From Kordiimonadales bacterium (GTDB lineage: Bacteria; Pseudomonadota; Alphaproteobacteria; Sphingomonadales; Kordiimonadaceae): a stretch of 38,003 nt of DNA. The stretch lies in NCBI GenBank assembly GCA_015485385.1, contig WFTS01000068.1, positions 1 through 38,003 on the forward strand. The letters run 5' to 3'. The notes beneath the pieces are model-generated. The model did no database searches. It was given only the letters and a program-made list of their open reading frames with translations, and was not told the origin of the DNA. Positions 1-8,685 of this stretch are shown piece by piece (position 1 is the stretch's first letter; every line of letters begins with the position of its first letter). Made by a program: the position numbers and the translations under genes.

Positions 1-381
1 GTCTATAGCTTCATCAGGAATATCCGCTGATGCACCGACGGCAGTCATGTTTGCGGCCAATGCTGCAGCACCATCCTCATCCAAGGCTAGTGCCATAGTG
101 GCTTTTAGCCCTTGCGCCTTAAATAGTTTTTGCACGCCTCGAATGGTGTAGCCGTCCGAATGCAATAACTTTTTAATCGCCGTTAAAAGGGCAACATCAT
201 CCGGGCGATAATATCTGCGATTTCCGCCGCGTTTTAATGGTTTGATCTGAGTGAACTTACTTTCCCAAAAACGCAGAACATGCTGAGGAAGATCTAAAGC
301 TTCTGCCACTTCTGAAATTGTTCTGAAAGCCTCACGGCCTTTGCCGCCTCGATGAGAGGCTGAGCGCGTAGAATGATCCAC
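1..381 (-). CDS. MerR family transcriptional regulator, partial (C-terminus beyond the window)
   Basis: The frame is open from a GTG at 381 to the window edge, giving 127 codons without a stop. The N-terminal half carries a MerR-type winged helix-turn-helix: [12 protein letters not shown], then [10 protein letters not shown], then [13 protein letters not shown] (about residues 22-62), followed by an Ala-rich stretch where the protein is cut. The GTG is chosen because a GGGGG run lies just upstream; a TTG codon directly before it is an alternative. It follows ihfA by 14 bp on the same strand, the usual alphaproteobacterial ihfA-merR arrangement, so it is probably the last gene of that transcript. 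The effector and target genes cannot be told from the sequence. Family call is firm; the full length is unknown. Confidence 0.88.
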   Translation of the reverse strand, partial: MDHSTRSASHRGGKGREAFRTISEVAEALDLPQHVLRFWESKFTQIKPLKRGGNRRYYRPDDVALLTAIKKLLHSDGYTIRGVQKLFKAQGLKATMALALDEDGAAALAANMTAVGASADIPDEAID

Positions 382-395
382 CAAGCTGCCCCCGT

Positions 396-683
396 CTATG
401 TGTTGATCTCGTCTTTCATCACCTGACTTGGGCGAAAAACAAGGACACGACGCGGCTCGATAGGAACTTCTTCACCTGTTTTAGGGTTGCGGCCCATCCG
501 GCCGTTCTTCTGGCGTACCAAAAAACTGCCAAAGGATGAAATTTTTACATTTTCGCCGTCAACAAGACTGTTGGAAATTTCATCAAGAACACGTTCGACC
601 AAATCCGCACTTTCATTGCGCGAAAGACCAACTTCTTCATAAACGGATTCGGTTAAGTCTGCTCTGGTTAATGTAGTGCCCAT
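396..683 (-). CDS. ihfA: Integration host factor subunit alpha
   Basis: A 95-residue HU/IHF-type DNA-bending protein, of normal length for IhfA. It has the [12 protein letters not shown] core and the DNA-contacting beta-arm [20 protein letters not shown] (about residues 64-83), with the Pro at the tip that intercalates in IHF. The N-terminal [16 protein letters not shown] segment is typical of the alpha rather than the beta subunit. It should pair with IhfB, encoded elsewhere, to bend DNA in replication, recombination and transcription complexes. The ATG start follows a GGGGGCC run. A good sigma70-like promoter lies about 50 bp upstream, so it can be transcribed apart from plsX. Confidence 0.95.
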   Translation of the reverse strand: MGTTLTRADLTESVYEEVGLSRNESADLVERVLDEISNSLVDGENVKISSFGSFLVRQKNGRMGRNPKTGEEVPIEPRRVLVFRPSQVMKDEINT

Positions 684-733
684 GATGGCCCCCTATTTGG
701 AAGTTTTGCAGGAGAATGCTTATTATCAGATGA

Positions 734-762
734 AAATTACCGAAAACAAGGCTTTCTGTCAA
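734..762 (-). promoter_or_regulatory. Predicted sigma70-type promoter of ihfA
   Basis: Reading the minus strand, a perfect -35 hexamer TTGACA (757-762) is separated by 17 bp from TAATTT (734-739), a reasonable -10 element. Transcription would begin near 725, leaving a leader of about 40 nt before the ihfA ATG at 683. It sits in the 167-bp gap after plsX. Confidence 0.6.
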
Positions 763-850
763 TGTGGTCTGCGTAATATGTTAAGGTTTGCAACGGCTTA
801 AAACAAAATGTTCAACTAGTGCGCCATCTTTGAGCACCAGCATAGCGGCT

Positions 851-1894
851 TTAAGTGTTAACGCTCGGTGCATCTTCGGTTGTGATTTCGTGTAAATCAT
901 CACCAATAAGACGAATCAGGTCATTTTGCGCCATATCAATAGCGGATGCTACGGCTGAGGAAAATCCCTGAGCGTTTGAGCCGCCATGGCTTTTCATAAC
1001 CAAACCATTCAAGCCCAAAAACACACCACCATTATGGTTGTTGGGGTCAAGATGGTCTTTTAAAGAGCCCAGGCCTGGCCTGGCTAATAAATACCCAAGC
1101 TTTGTCATTAATGACGATTTAAAGGCCCGGCCCAAAAGATCTGTGACCAAACGCGCTGTGCCTTCGGCTGTTTTCAGTGCCACATTTCCAGTAAATCCGT
1201 CTGTGACAACCACATCCACTTCGCCAGACGCGATATCGTTGCCTTCCACAAAGCCGACAAAATGCATCGGTAGGTGCCGGCTTTCTTTCAGAACGTCAGC
1301 GGCAGCTTTTATGCTATCTTTGCCTTTCAGGTCTTCTGTGCCAACATTCAGCAGCGCAACAGAAGGACGACTTTGCCCCAGAACGGTGCGCACATAAGCA
1401 GCCCCCATTATTGCAAACTGAACCAGATTATTGCTGTCACATTCAACGTTTGCACCCAGATCAAGCATCACACTTTCACCGCGTAATGTTGGCATTGGGG
1501 CGATCAAAGCCGGGCGGTCAATACCGGGCATTGTACGCAGCATAAATTTGGAGAGCGCCATCAACGCCCCTGTGTTACCGGCAGAAATCGCAACATCTGC
1601 AACTTCATCTTTCACCGCTTGTATAGCCAAACCCATTGAGGACTTGCGGCTTTTCCTAAGGGCTTGGGACGGTTTCATTTGCGACGAAACTACATCCTCG
1701 GTGTGAATGATTTCACTTGCTGATTTCAATTCAGGATACTGATCAATAAGGGGCCGTACTTGGGCTTTATCTCCAAACACCATGAACCGTGTCGTAGGGA
1801 AAAGGCTACGAGCAATTGCAATGCCGTGGATCACCATATCTGGTGCTTTGTCGCCACCCATTGCATCAACTGCGATGGTAATTCTTTTTGCCAC
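851..1894 (-). CDS. plsX: Phosphate acyltransferase PlsX
   Basis: 347 residues, the usual PlsX length. The enzyme converts acyl-ACP to acyl-phosphate, the acyl donor for PlsY at the start of membrane phospholipid synthesis. The N-terminus has the family hallmark IAVDAMGGDKAP (about residues 7-18), and further conserved blocks include SAGNTGALMAL, DLGANVEC and VVTDGFTGNVALK. The start codon is GTG at 1892-1894, preceded by a GGAAA stretch. It lies downstream of the YceD gene, as in most bacteria, with a 112-bp gap. fabH, commonly the next gene, is missing: 167 bp of non-coding DNA and then ihfA follow. Confidence 0.97.
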   Translation of the reverse strand: MAKRITIAVDAMGGDKAPDMVIHGIAIARSLFPTTRFMVFGDKAQVRPLIDQYPELKSASEIIHTEDVVSSQMKPSQALRKSRKSSMGLAIQAVKDEVADVAISAGNTGALMALSKFMLRTMPGIDRPALIAPMPTLRGESVMLDLGANVECDSNNLVQFAIMGAAYVRTVLGQSRPSVALLNVGTEDLKGKDSIKAAADVLKESRHLPMHFVGFVEGNDIASGEVDVVVTDGFTGNVALKTAEGTARLVTDLLGRAFKSSLMTKLGYLLARPGLGSLKDHLDPNNHNGGVFLGLNGLVMKSHGGSNAQGFSSAVASAIDMAQNDLIRLIGDDLHEITTEDAPSVNT

Positions 1895-2006
1895 CCAAAG
1901 TTTCCAATTCTACTGTACGGTCCCACATTCCAAGAATGGAGAACGCATCGTTAGTGTTTAGCCTGTGCCCAAGTTACTGGCCACCATAGCGATTTTGAAG
2001 TGTTCT

Positions 2007-2555
2007 TCAAGATTTGTCCGAAAGTTTTGATAGCACTGAAAACGGATTTGGTTTTCCCAATTCAGGTTCATTGATAGAAATGTTAGGGTTTTTAGGGGCT
2101 TTGGCGACCGCGTCTTCCGCCCTTGGGTAGGGCTCCATCGTGATAGAGAGCGTCTGGGCTACTATGTCACCCACATCAATGATATCTCCCTCCAAGGCGT
2201 CATATTCCGGTGCCTCGGGGTCCAAATAGCTTTCCTCTTCATCCATGCGGGCGGCCATGTCTGGATCAACCAACAATAATTCAAAAGAGGCCTCAACATC
2301 TTCCGGCACGTCAGCCAAGCTAACAATACAGCGCTGCACCAAATTTGCCTGTATTTTCCCTTTGATCAAAATGCCGTTATCTTTGCCTTTATGTTGAATA
2401 GACAAATCAGCAGTCAAACGATCAAGAGCAACCAAAGCAAAGCGCTCGACCAAGGCTTCACGATCTGATTCGTTGGCTTCAAGCGATAGCTTGCGGGGTT
2501 CAGATTCAATATCTTCAACCCGCAGGGTATACTTTAAACTCGACTTTTGTGTCAT
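2007..2555 (-). CDS. YceD/DUF177 family protein (23S rRNA accumulation/L32-linked)
   Basis: 182 residues from the ATG at 2555; a TTG five codons upstream is possible but less likely. The central block around VQRCIVSLADVPEDVEASFELLLV, with the conserved Cys, is the DUF177/YceD signature, followed by an acidic stretch (EEESYLDPEAPEYDALEGDI) and the conserved DIGDIVAQTLS-like segment. In well-studied bacteria YceD is linked to 23S rRNA accumulation and is usually next to rpmF; no rpmF is present here. The gene begins 11 bp after the stop of the cytochrome bc1 chaperone gene and probably shares its transcript, ahead of plsX. Confidence 0.88.
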   Translation of the reverse strand: MTQKSSLKYTLRVEDIESEPRKLSLEANESDREALVERFALVALDRLTADLSIQHKGKDNGILIKGKIQANLVQRCIVSLADVPEDVEASFELLLVDPDMAARMDEEESYLDPEAPEYDALEGDIIDVGDIVAQTLSITMEPYPRAEDAVAKAPKNPNISINEPELGKPNPFSVLSKLSDKS

Positions 2556-2566
2556 GCTTTTGTCTT

Positions 2567-3085
2567 TCAAACGGCAGGAAATGATAACGCGACTGTGTTT
2601 GGTGCAGTCAGTGTACTGGCTTGTAAAAGGCTTTGCGCCCTTTCTACATAGTCATTCAGGCCTGATATTCCATCATGGTCTTCATTTTGATATATATTGG
2701 TCTTGATTGCTTTTAGGAAGCTTTCACCTTCTTCGCAGGCTTGAGCATAGGCTGCACGCCGACCAAGCCAAGCTGCGCCCACCTTCTTCATTTCTTTGCC
2801 CACACTCATGTCGCCAACACCAAGTTCACGGAATGAGCGGTCCATATCTGTCACCATTGTTTCTTGAATATAGCGCCTTAGCCGCACATAATCTTGGCCT
2901 TCTTGCTCAAGCCGGTGATCCACAAGAAACAAATGCAGCAAAATCATATCAAAGCGGCCCTTGATATCATCCTTAACACCCAATTTGGTATAGAAGGTCT
3001 CGCTGCGTGCTTGTGTCACTAAGGCACGATATATAAGGAAAGCATTCTTTTTCTCAGCCTTAGCCTGAAAGAAGCGAGCAAACAT
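2567..3085 (-). CDS. Ubiquinol-cytochrome c chaperone (CBP3/UQCC1 family)
   Basis: 172 residues from the ATG at 3085, which has an AAAGG ribosome site and begins MFARFFQAKAEK. The frame stays open 32 codons further upstream, but that part lacks a good start and reaches toward the divergent lipoprotein gene. Conserved features are YRALVTQARSETFYTKLGV, then DMILLHLFLVDHRL, then FRELGVGDMSVGKEMKKVG, typical of the family that assists cytochrome b assembly into complex III in mitochondria and alphaproteobacteria. No signal peptide or membrane segment is seen, so it probably acts on the cytoplasmic side. It is first in the run leading to yceD and plsX and is divergent from bamE, with starts about 170 bp apart. 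Confidence 0.88.
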   Translation of the reverse strand: MFARFFQAKAEKKNAFLIYRALVTQARSETFYTKLGVKDDIKGRFDMILLHLFLVDHRLEQEGQDYVRLRRYIQETMVTDMDRSFRELGVGDMSVGKEMKKVGAAWLGRRAAYAQACEEGESFLKAIKTNIYQNEDHDGISGLNDYVERAQSLLQASTLTAPNTVALSFPAV

Positions 3086-3253
3086 AAGATCAACCTTTTT
3101 TTCGCCAATATTGGGCGCATAATCAACGCTTATGGCGGATAATCTGAGGCACGCTCTAACATGGAGCCTTGCGCCGCGCAATGGGGACCGCTATTAAAGC
3201 GACAGTTAGTGTTTGGCACTTTAATTTGGTGCCATGGTACAGGATTAAAATTT

Positions 3254-3751
3254 ATGATGGAACGCGGCCTTAAATCAAACCGCAAACATATCGCTGCCGC
3301 GCTTATTATCGCGACCAGCCTTACGGTGTCTGCCTGTGGAAACGGCCGCGCTGTCAGGGGCTATATCTTCGATAACGAGTTGGCAGATGCGATTTTACCG
3401 GGTGTAGATAATCGCCAGTCGGTCCATTCAACACTTGGTACACCAACGCTTACGGCAACTTTTGACGATGGCACATGGTATTATATCACCACGATTGTTC
3501 GCGTGCGGCCCGTTTTTTGGCCAGATCCAAAGTTCCACCGGGTTATGGCTGTGCGCTTTAACGAGCAAGGCGTTGTGGAAAATGTGGATAATTATGATTT
3601 ATCCGACATGAAGGCCATTACGCCTGTTGCGGATAAAACTCCGACAAAAGGTCGTAAGCTAAGCTTGTTTCAACAAATTTTTGGCAATGTTGGCCGTTTC
3701 TCTGGTCAGGCACCTGTTGGATCAGGCAGTGGTCAAGGCCCCAACGGCTAG
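3254..3751 (+). CDS. bamE: BamE/SmpA family outer-membrane assembly lipoprotein
   Basis: 165 residues from ATG 3254 (a second ATG follows at once); an AGGA lies 9 bp upstream. The N-terminus is a lipoprotein signal: basic LKSNRKH, hydrophobic AAALIIATSLT, lipobox VSAC. The mature part has a BamE-like domain: ILPGVDNRQSVHSTLGTPT, then FDDGTWYYIT, then a strand with VMAVRFNEQGVVENVDNYD. The C-terminus is Gly/Gln/Ser-rich and low in complexity. BamE stabilises the BamA-BamD complex that inserts beta-barrel proteins in the outer membrane. The gene stands alone on the plus strand, divergent from the bc1 chaperone gene as in many alphaproteobacteria. Confidence 0.88.
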   Translation: MMERGLKSNRKHIAAALIIATSLTVSACGNGRAVRGYIFDNELADAILPGVDNRQSVHSTLGTPTLTATFDDGTWYYITTIVRVRPVFWPDPKFHRVMAVRFNEQGVVENVDNYDLSDMKAITPVADKTPTKGRKLSLFQQIFGNVGRFSGQAPVGSGSGQGPNG

Positions 3752-3810
3752 GCACTTTTGGTATTATTTGCGACAGTAATCTGCAAATCGAATATTTGAT
3801 TGAACGCATA

Positions 3811-3839
3811 AAAAAAGCCCCGGCATAACCGGGGCTTTT
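3811..3839. terminator. Bidirectional rho-independent terminator between bamE and hppA
   Basis: An A-run, the stem AAAAGCCCCGG, a 5-base CATAA loop, then CCGGGGCTTTT form a perfect 11-bp hairpin. It has an A-tract on the left and a T-tract on the right, so it can end bamE on the plus strand and hppA on the minus strand. It lies in the short convergent gap between the two stop codons. Confidence 0.9.
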
Positions 3840-3858
3840 GTGTTTCATAGTATCTATT

Positions 3859-5943
3859 TTAGTGTGCCAGCGTTGCCAAGAGCAACAGAGCCACAATGTT
3901 AGTGATCTTGATCATCGGGTTGATCGCAGGGCCAGCCGTATCTTTATACGGGTCGCCAACTGTATCACCGGTAACCGCCGCGTGGTGAGCGTCTGAACCC
4001 TTACCGCCGTGATTGCCGTCTTCGATGTATTTCTTGGCATTATCCCAAGCACCGCCACCGGCAGTCATGGAAATAGCTAAGAATAAACCGCCCACGATTA
4101 CACCAACCAACAGAGCGCCAAGAGCCGAGAAGGCAGCCGCTTGCCCTGCTACAGCATTAATCACGAAATAAACCGCGATTGGCGCTACAATAGGCAGCAA
4201 GCTTGGCATAATCATTTCTTTGATCGCTGTTTTAGTCAGTAGATCAACAGACCGAGCATAGTCAGGCTTACTGGTGCCTTCCATAATACCTGGATTGTCA
4301 CGGAACTGGGCCCGGACTTCCTCAACCACTTCACCGCCTGCACGGCCAACGGCTGTCATGCCCATCGCACCAAACAGATAGGGAAGCATTGCACCGAGGA
4401 AAAGACCAACGATCACATAAGGGTTTGAAAGCCCAAAATCGACAGTCACGTCAGCGAAATATTCCTTGAGATCAGCGGTATAAGCCCCGAACAACACCAA
4501 AGCCGCCAAACCAGCGGATCCAATGGCATAGCCTTTGGTTACTGCCTTAGTTGTATTACCAACAGCGTCAAGCGCGTCTGTGCGGTTCCGCACATCTTCA
4601 TCAAGACCAGCCATCTCAGCAATGCCGCCAGCGTTATCGGTAACAGGGCCATATGCATCAAGTGCGACAACCATACCAGCAAGAGCCAACATGGCCGTTG
4701 CAGCAAAACCAAGGCCCAACACGCCCGCTAGGCTGTACGCTATGATAATGCCTGTAACAATGATGATTGTTGGAATTGCTGTTGATTCCATTGAAATCGC
4801 CAAACCTTGTATCACGTTGGTGCCGTGACCCGTTTCAGACGCTTTCGCGATTGATTTAACCGGACGGAACTCAGTGCCTGTATAATATTCAGTTACCCAA
4901 ATAATCAGGCCAGTGACAACTAGACCAACAAGGCTACAGTAAAACAGTGTCATGCCGGTAAATGTAACGTCGCCAGCAGTGAACACTTTGTCCATACCGC
5001 CAAGCGCCCAGTCCATGGCATAATACATAGCGCCAGCCGATGTAACAGCCGTTACGATAAAGCCTTTATACAAAGCGCCCATGATAGAGTTGCTAGCACC
5101 AAGTTTGACAAAGAAGGTACCCAAGATTGAAGTCAGGATACAAACGCCGCCCATAATAAGGGGAAGCTGCATAATATCCGTTGCACCCGATGACATATAG
5201 AGCGCCGCGATAATCATAGTGGCGCCAACTGTCACCACATATGTTTCAAACAAATCAGCAGCCATACCTGCACAGTCACCCACGTTATCGCCAACATTAT
5301 CAGCGATTACAGCAGGGTTGCGTGGGTCATCCTCAGGGATTCCTGCTTCAACTTTGCCAACCAAATCAGCACCAACATCCGCACCTTTGGTAAAGATACC
5401 GCCACCAAGGCGTGCAAAGATTGAGATAAGCGATGCACCAAAGCCAAGGGCTACAAGGCTATTGATAACAGGACGGCTTGTAGCATCCATTCCCATTGTA
5501 ACAGTTAAGAGGTAATAAAACCCTGCGATGCCGATCAAGGCAAGACCTGCCACCAACATGCCTGTTACAGCCCCAGCTTTAAAAGCAAGCGTTAAGCCGC
5601 TCTGCAAGCTTTCACTAGCAGCTTGGGTTGTGCGTACGTTGGCTTTTACTGAGATCAGCATGCCAATATAACCCGCAACGCCCGACAGCACTGCACCAAT
5701 GATAAAGCCAATAGCGGACAGTTGGCCAATGGTCATAAAGATCACTGCGACAACAACTACGCCAACAACAGCAATTGTTTTATATTGCCTGTTCAAATAG
5801 GCCTGAGCACCTTCTTGAATAGCAAGTGCTATTTCTTGCATTTTCTCGTTGCCTGCGCTTGCAGCCAAAATCGAGCGGCGTGTAAGTACGCCGTATACTA
5901 CTGCTGCCAAGCCGCAAAGCATGGCCGCCATTAATACCGTCAT
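3859..5943 (-). CDS. hppA: K+-insensitive membrane-bound proton-translocating pyrophosphatase
   Basis: 694 residues from ATG 5943, chosen because AGGGGGAGA stands just upstream; the frame is open 24 codons further but without hydrophobic character. It is a polytopic membrane protein (about 16 segments) that couples PPi hydrolysis to proton export. The catalytic blocks are present: [21 protein letters not shown] (about residues 189-209) and [19 protein letters not shown] (about 215-233). The subtype motif reads GNTTKA, with Lys near residue 466 where K+-dependent pumps carry Ala, so this should be the K+-independent H+ type. It is convergent with bamE. A possible promoter lies 150 bp upstream. 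Confidence 0.96.
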   Translation of the reverse strand: MTVLMAAMLCGLAAVVYGVLTRRSILAASAGNEKMQEIALAIQEGAQAYLNRQYKTIAVVGVVVVAVIFMTIGQLSAIGFIIGAVLSGVAGYIGMLISVKANVRTTQAASESLQSGLTLAFKAGAVTGMLVAGLALIGIAGFYYLLTVTMGMDATSRPVINSLVALGFGASLISIFARLGGGIFTKGADVGADLVGKVEAGIPEDDPRNPAVIADNVGDNVGDCAGMAADLFETYVVTVGATMIIAALYMSSGATDIMQLPLIMGGVCILTSILGTFFVKLGASNSIMGALYKGFIVTAVTSAGAMYYAMDWALGGMDKVFTAGDVTFTGMTLFYCSLVGLVVTGLIIWVTEYYTGTEFRPVKSIAKASETGHGTNVIQGLAISMESTAIPTIIIVTGIIIAYSLAGVLGLGFAATAMLALAGMVVALDAYGPVTDNAGGIAEMAGLDEDVRNRTDALDAVGNTTKAVTKGYAIGSAGLAALVLFGAYTADLKEYFADVTVDFGLSNPYVIVGLFLGAMLPYLFGAMGMTAVGRAGGEVVEEVRAQFRDNPGIMEGTSKPDYARSVDLLTKTAIKEMIMPSLLPIVAPIAVYFVINAVAGQAAAFSALGALLVGVIVGGLFLAISMTAGGGAWDNAKKYIEDGNHGGKGSDAHHAAVTGDTVGDPYKDTAGPAINPMIKITNIVALLLLATLAH

Positions 5944-6091
5944 GGGATGATCTCCCCCTAAAGAAACAAAACAAAAGGCACAGGACCCACAGCCATAAAC
6001 AAGCTGGTCGCCCACAGGCGGCGATACTCCCCTACATACCGCCCGGCCCCATTATTAATAAACCAACCCACTATGCGGGATGGCTGAAAGC

Positions 6092-6120
6092 ACAGTAGGT
6101 AGCAATTAAGGGGCTGGCAA
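6092..6120 (-). promoter_or_regulatory. Possible promoter of hppA
   Basis: On the minus strand, TTGCCA (6115-6120) and TACTGT (6092-6097) are spaced by 17 bp, about 150 bp before the hppA ATG. The match to consensus is moderate. The 247-bp gap between the FliL-like gene and hppA otherwise shows only AT-rich sequence with a TTATTAATAA palindrome at 6052-6061. Confidence 0.35.
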
Positions 6121-6190
6121 GTGCGGCAGTGAAAGAATTCTATAAAATTGATAAATAGAAGCAAAAAAAGTCGTGACTGGATCGCTATTG

Positions 6191-6691
6191 TTAGTTGGAA
6201 ATGCGCATGGACTTAAAAACAGTCACCGATTTTATTGTTCCAGCGCCGATAACAGCGTCCGCTTTAGCTTTTAATATTTTTGCAGCTTTATCGACATCCA
6301 ATTCAGTGGGCGCGTCTTCGCGCATAAGATTGGCTTTTGTGATTGCAGAAATGAAAGCATGCTGCAATTCTGCCATAGAGCGTTTAACGGCGATCTGATT
6401 ATCAGCGCCAACAACATTAACCTTCAATTCAATAAAATAATTCCCAACATAGCGCCTCTTATTGCCGCGCTTTGTATAAATAGGGACAGCAAGCCGATCA
6501 AATGGGATCGCAATTGTTTCTTCTATAGGGGCTTTTTTTTCTATGGCTGTTTGACTTTCAGTCTCATGATCTGCAGAGCTGCCGAAATAATAATATCCGC
6601 CCCCGGCACCAAGGCCTGCACCGATCAATACACCCAATACCAAAAATACTTTGCCGGAACCACCTTCTGCTTCAACTGTATCTTCAGACAT
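6191..6691 (-). CDS. Single-pass membrane protein with FliL-like architecture
   Basis: 166 residues from an ATG preceded by AGGGGCGG. A short acidic cytoplasmic N-terminus leads into a Gly-rich membrane helix (about residues 14-36, VFLVLGVLIGAGLGAGGGYY) and a linker with EKKAPIEE. A periplasmic domain follows, with YVGNYFIELKVNVVG, a helix SMAELQHAFISAI and the terminal strand TIKSVTVFKSMRISN. This layout matches flagellar FliL-type proteins (SPFH-like periplasmic domain), but no flagellar genes are nearby and similarity is only by layout. It follows thiL by 17 bp and probably shares its transcript. A stator- or envelope-associated role is possible but unproven. Confidence 0.65.
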   Translation of the reverse strand: MSEDTVEAEGGSGKVFLVLGVLIGAGLGAGGGYYYFGSSADHETESQTAIEKKAPIEETIAIPFDRLAVPIYTKRGNKRRYVGNYFIELKVNVVGADNQIAVKRSMAELQHAFISAITKANLMREDAPTELDVDKAAKILKAKADAVIGAGTIKSVTVFKSMRISN

Positions 6692-6708
6692 AAAACCGCC
6701 CCTCTGTT

Positions 6709-7692
6709 TTAAAAATGTTGATATCCCATAGATGTAACTTGCCTTAATTTCCCTGACATATCAACCAGTTCGACGCCAGCCCCATCCGATATATGGCCAA
6801 TTTTAGTCAAGGCCACACCAGTTTCTTTTGCGACATCAATGATTTTACCTTCACTTTTTTTTGGGGCGGTGAAAATAATTTCATAATCATCACCCCCTGA
6901 CCATATCGCTGGCCACAAGCTCGCATTTTCTTTGATATTTTCCAGAACTATCTTGGAAAGTGGTATCTGCTTTTCGTAAAGGCGGGCAGCTTTTCCTGAT
7001 GCCTTGCATATATGCCCAATATCGGCCAACAGTCCGTCGGAGACATCTGCTGCCGAGGTTGCAAGGCCTACCAAGCGCTGCCCCACTATATGCCGGGCCT
7101 GTGGGCGATTTAACCTATTCAAGAGGTCCGTGTGAGGCTTTATCTCACCCTGAGTTGCTTTTACGCCTAGTGCTGCATCCCCGATAGTGCCCGAAACATA
7201 AAGATCATCGCCAGCTTGCGCGCCCGATCGCTTGATCATCCGGTTCGCTGTAACCAAGCCGTGCGCTGTAATGCTGACAACCACAGGCCCGCTGGTTTTT
7301 GTAGTATCGCCGCCTATCAGCTCTATGCCGTATGTTGCCTGTGCCTTTGCAAGGCCCGATGCCAATTGCTGTAACCAACTTGGTTTGACATTGGGCGGCA
7401 AGGCAAGTGTGAGCAAATAGTATTTTGGTAAAGCCCCCTTAGCCGCCAAATCAGAAACATTAACCGAGACCGCTTTAAAGCCAATGTCCTCCGCATTGTC
7501 AGTGTGTGCAAAATGAACACCCTCAACAAGCATATCGGCGCTTACGATTAAATCAAAACCGTCGGCTACAGTGAAACAGGCCGCATCATCTAACAACCCT
7601 AAGCCAGCGTCCCCTGCAAGCGGGGCAAAATATTGGGAAATCAGGTCAAATTCGTCAGTAACGCATGTGCCTATTTCAGACGGCGCGGCCAT
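6709..7692 (-). CDS. thiL: Thiamine-monophosphate kinase
   Basis: 327 residues, normal length for ThiL, which phosphorylates thiamine monophosphate to the active cofactor thiamine diphosphate using ATP. Seen motifs are EFDLISQYFAPL at the start, DDAACF and VSADMLVEGVHF (metal and ATP binding), KAVSVNVSDLAAKGA, LIGGDTTKT, then VSDGLLADIGHI and SGGDDYEIIFTA toward the C-terminus. These are the PurM-like fold signatures of this kinase. The gene starts 14 bp after the nusB stop in the riboflavin-nusB run, a very common neighbourhood. Confidence 0.95.
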   Translation of the reverse strand: MAAPSEIGTCVTDEFDLISQYFAPLAGDAGLGLLDDAACFTVADGFDLIVSADMLVEGVHFAHTDNAEDIGFKAVSVNVSDLAAKGALPKYYLLTLALPPNVKPSWLQQLASGLAKAQATYGIELIGGDTTKTSGPVVVSITAHGLVTANRMIKRSGAQAGDDLYVSGTIGDAALGVKATQGEIKPHTDLLNRLNRPQARHIVGQRLVGLATSAADVSDGLLADIGHICKASGKAARLYEKQIPLSKIVLENIKENASLWPAIWSGGDDYEIIFTAPKKSEGKIIDVAKETGVALTKIGHISDGAGVELVDMSGKLRQVTSMGYQHF

Positions 7693-7706
7693 ATATGTGG
7701 TCCTGT

Positions 7707-8174
7707 CTATTGCCGAGTAGTTCGCGCCAATTTATCCAAGACACCGTTCACAAAGGATGCCTCACTGCGGTCATAAAAAGCATGGGCTACATCAAGATAT
7801 TCGTTGATAATCACGGCAGTTGGAACATCTGGACGCGCAACAAGCTCGTAACTTCCAGCCCGGAAGATAGCATGAACAAGTGGTTCGATCCGGTCAAGTG
7901 CCCAGTCTTTGGTAAGGCACGGGCTAATCAATGCGTCCCATTCTTCACGGCGCTGCCAGCCCCCTTCTGTTATGTCCGCAAACAGGGCTTCATCCGCATC
8001 AACAAACTGGTCACCATCAACCTCGGCACCCAATCTGTATTTTTGGAATTCTTCGATTGCCTCTTTTACCCGAGGCTCTTCACTTGCGGCCAATTGGTAC
8101 AAAGCCTGCACCGCTGCCAAGCGTGAGGCGCTACGAGGCCCGCCCATTTTCGTTTTATTATTATGTTGGGCCAT
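7707..8174 (-). CDS. nusB: Transcription antitermination factor NusB
   Basis: 155 residues. The N-terminal basic segment RSASRLAAVQALYQLA is the RNA-binding start of NusB. The C-terminal half has the family blocks LDRIEPLVHAIFRAGSYEL and PTAVIINEYLDVAHAFYD, then FVNGVLDKLAR. NusB binds boxA RNA with NusE (S10) in rRNA antitermination complexes. Its ATG overlaps the ribH stop by one base (TAATG), suggesting translational coupling with lumazine synthase, and thiL follows after 14 bp. Confidence 0.95.
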   Translation of the reverse strand: MAQHNNKTKMGGPRSASRLAAVQALYQLAASEEPRVKEAIEEFQKYRLGAEVDGDQFVDADEALFADITEGGWQRREEWDALISPCLTKDWALDRIEPLVHAIFRAGSYELVARPDVPTAVIINEYLDVAHAFYDRSEASFVNGVLDKLARTTRQ

Positions 8175-8614
8175 TATGCCAATCCAAACTTTGATTTTAA
8201 ACCAATCATAGCGAGCGCTGCTTCCGCTGCACCGCCACCTTTATTTTTATCGTCTCGTTTTGCCCGCGCCCAAGCCTGATCATAATCTTCAACTGTCAAA
8301 ATTCCATTACCGATCGCCATATCATACTTTATTGATAATTCTTGAAGGCCGCGTGCGCTTTCGTTGCAAACTGTATCATAGTGAGATGTCTCTCCTCGGA
8401 TCACACACCCTAGGGCGACATAGCCGTCAAACTCTTTATACGTCCCTTTGTGAGCAAATTTAACAGCAGCAGGTATCTCTAGGGCGCCGGGTACTGATAC
8501 GCGCTCCCATGTGCCTCCAGCCGCCTCAATGGCTTCTATCGCTCCTAGAGCCTGCTCATCTGCAAGATCGGCATAAAAACGCGCTTCTATGATTAGAAGG
8601 TGCGGGTTTGGCAT
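8174..8614 (-). CDS. ribH: 6,7-dimethyl-8-ribityllumazine synthase
   Basis: 146 residues. The enzyme condenses 5-amino-6-ribitylaminouracil with 3,4-dihydroxy-2-butanone 4-phosphate to make the lumazine precursor of riboflavin. Family blocks are LLIIEARFYADL, then WERVSVPGALEIPAAVKF, then YVALGCVIRGETSHYDTVCNE, holding the catalytic His in GETSHYD, then IGNGILTVEDYDQAWARA. The ATG follows an AGGATATT ribosome site. It lies 71 bp after ribBA and overlaps nusB by one base. Confidence 0.96.
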   Translation of the reverse strand: MPNPHLLIIEARFYADLADEQALGAIEAIEAAGGTWERVSVPGALEIPAAVKFAHKGTYKEFDGYVALGCVIRGETSHYDTVCNESARGLQELSIKYDMAIGNGILTVEDYDQAWARAKRDDKNKGGGAAEAALAMIGLKSKFGLA

Positions 8615-8685
8615 TTGGAATATCCTTAATCCGTAATCAGAAGCCAGACGTTAAAGGCTTCTCCTATGTTCAGTTGGTGCTGTTG

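Noticed and set aside
772-840. Possible 20-codon frame after plsX or fabH remnant
   Set aside because: A short ATG frame exists after the plsX stop, but it has no ribosome site and no similarity to FabH that I can see.
3618-3896. 92-codon minus-strand frame across the bamE end and the terminator
   Set aside because: It runs through a perfect bidirectional terminator and overlaps both bamE and hppA, with no recognisable protein features.
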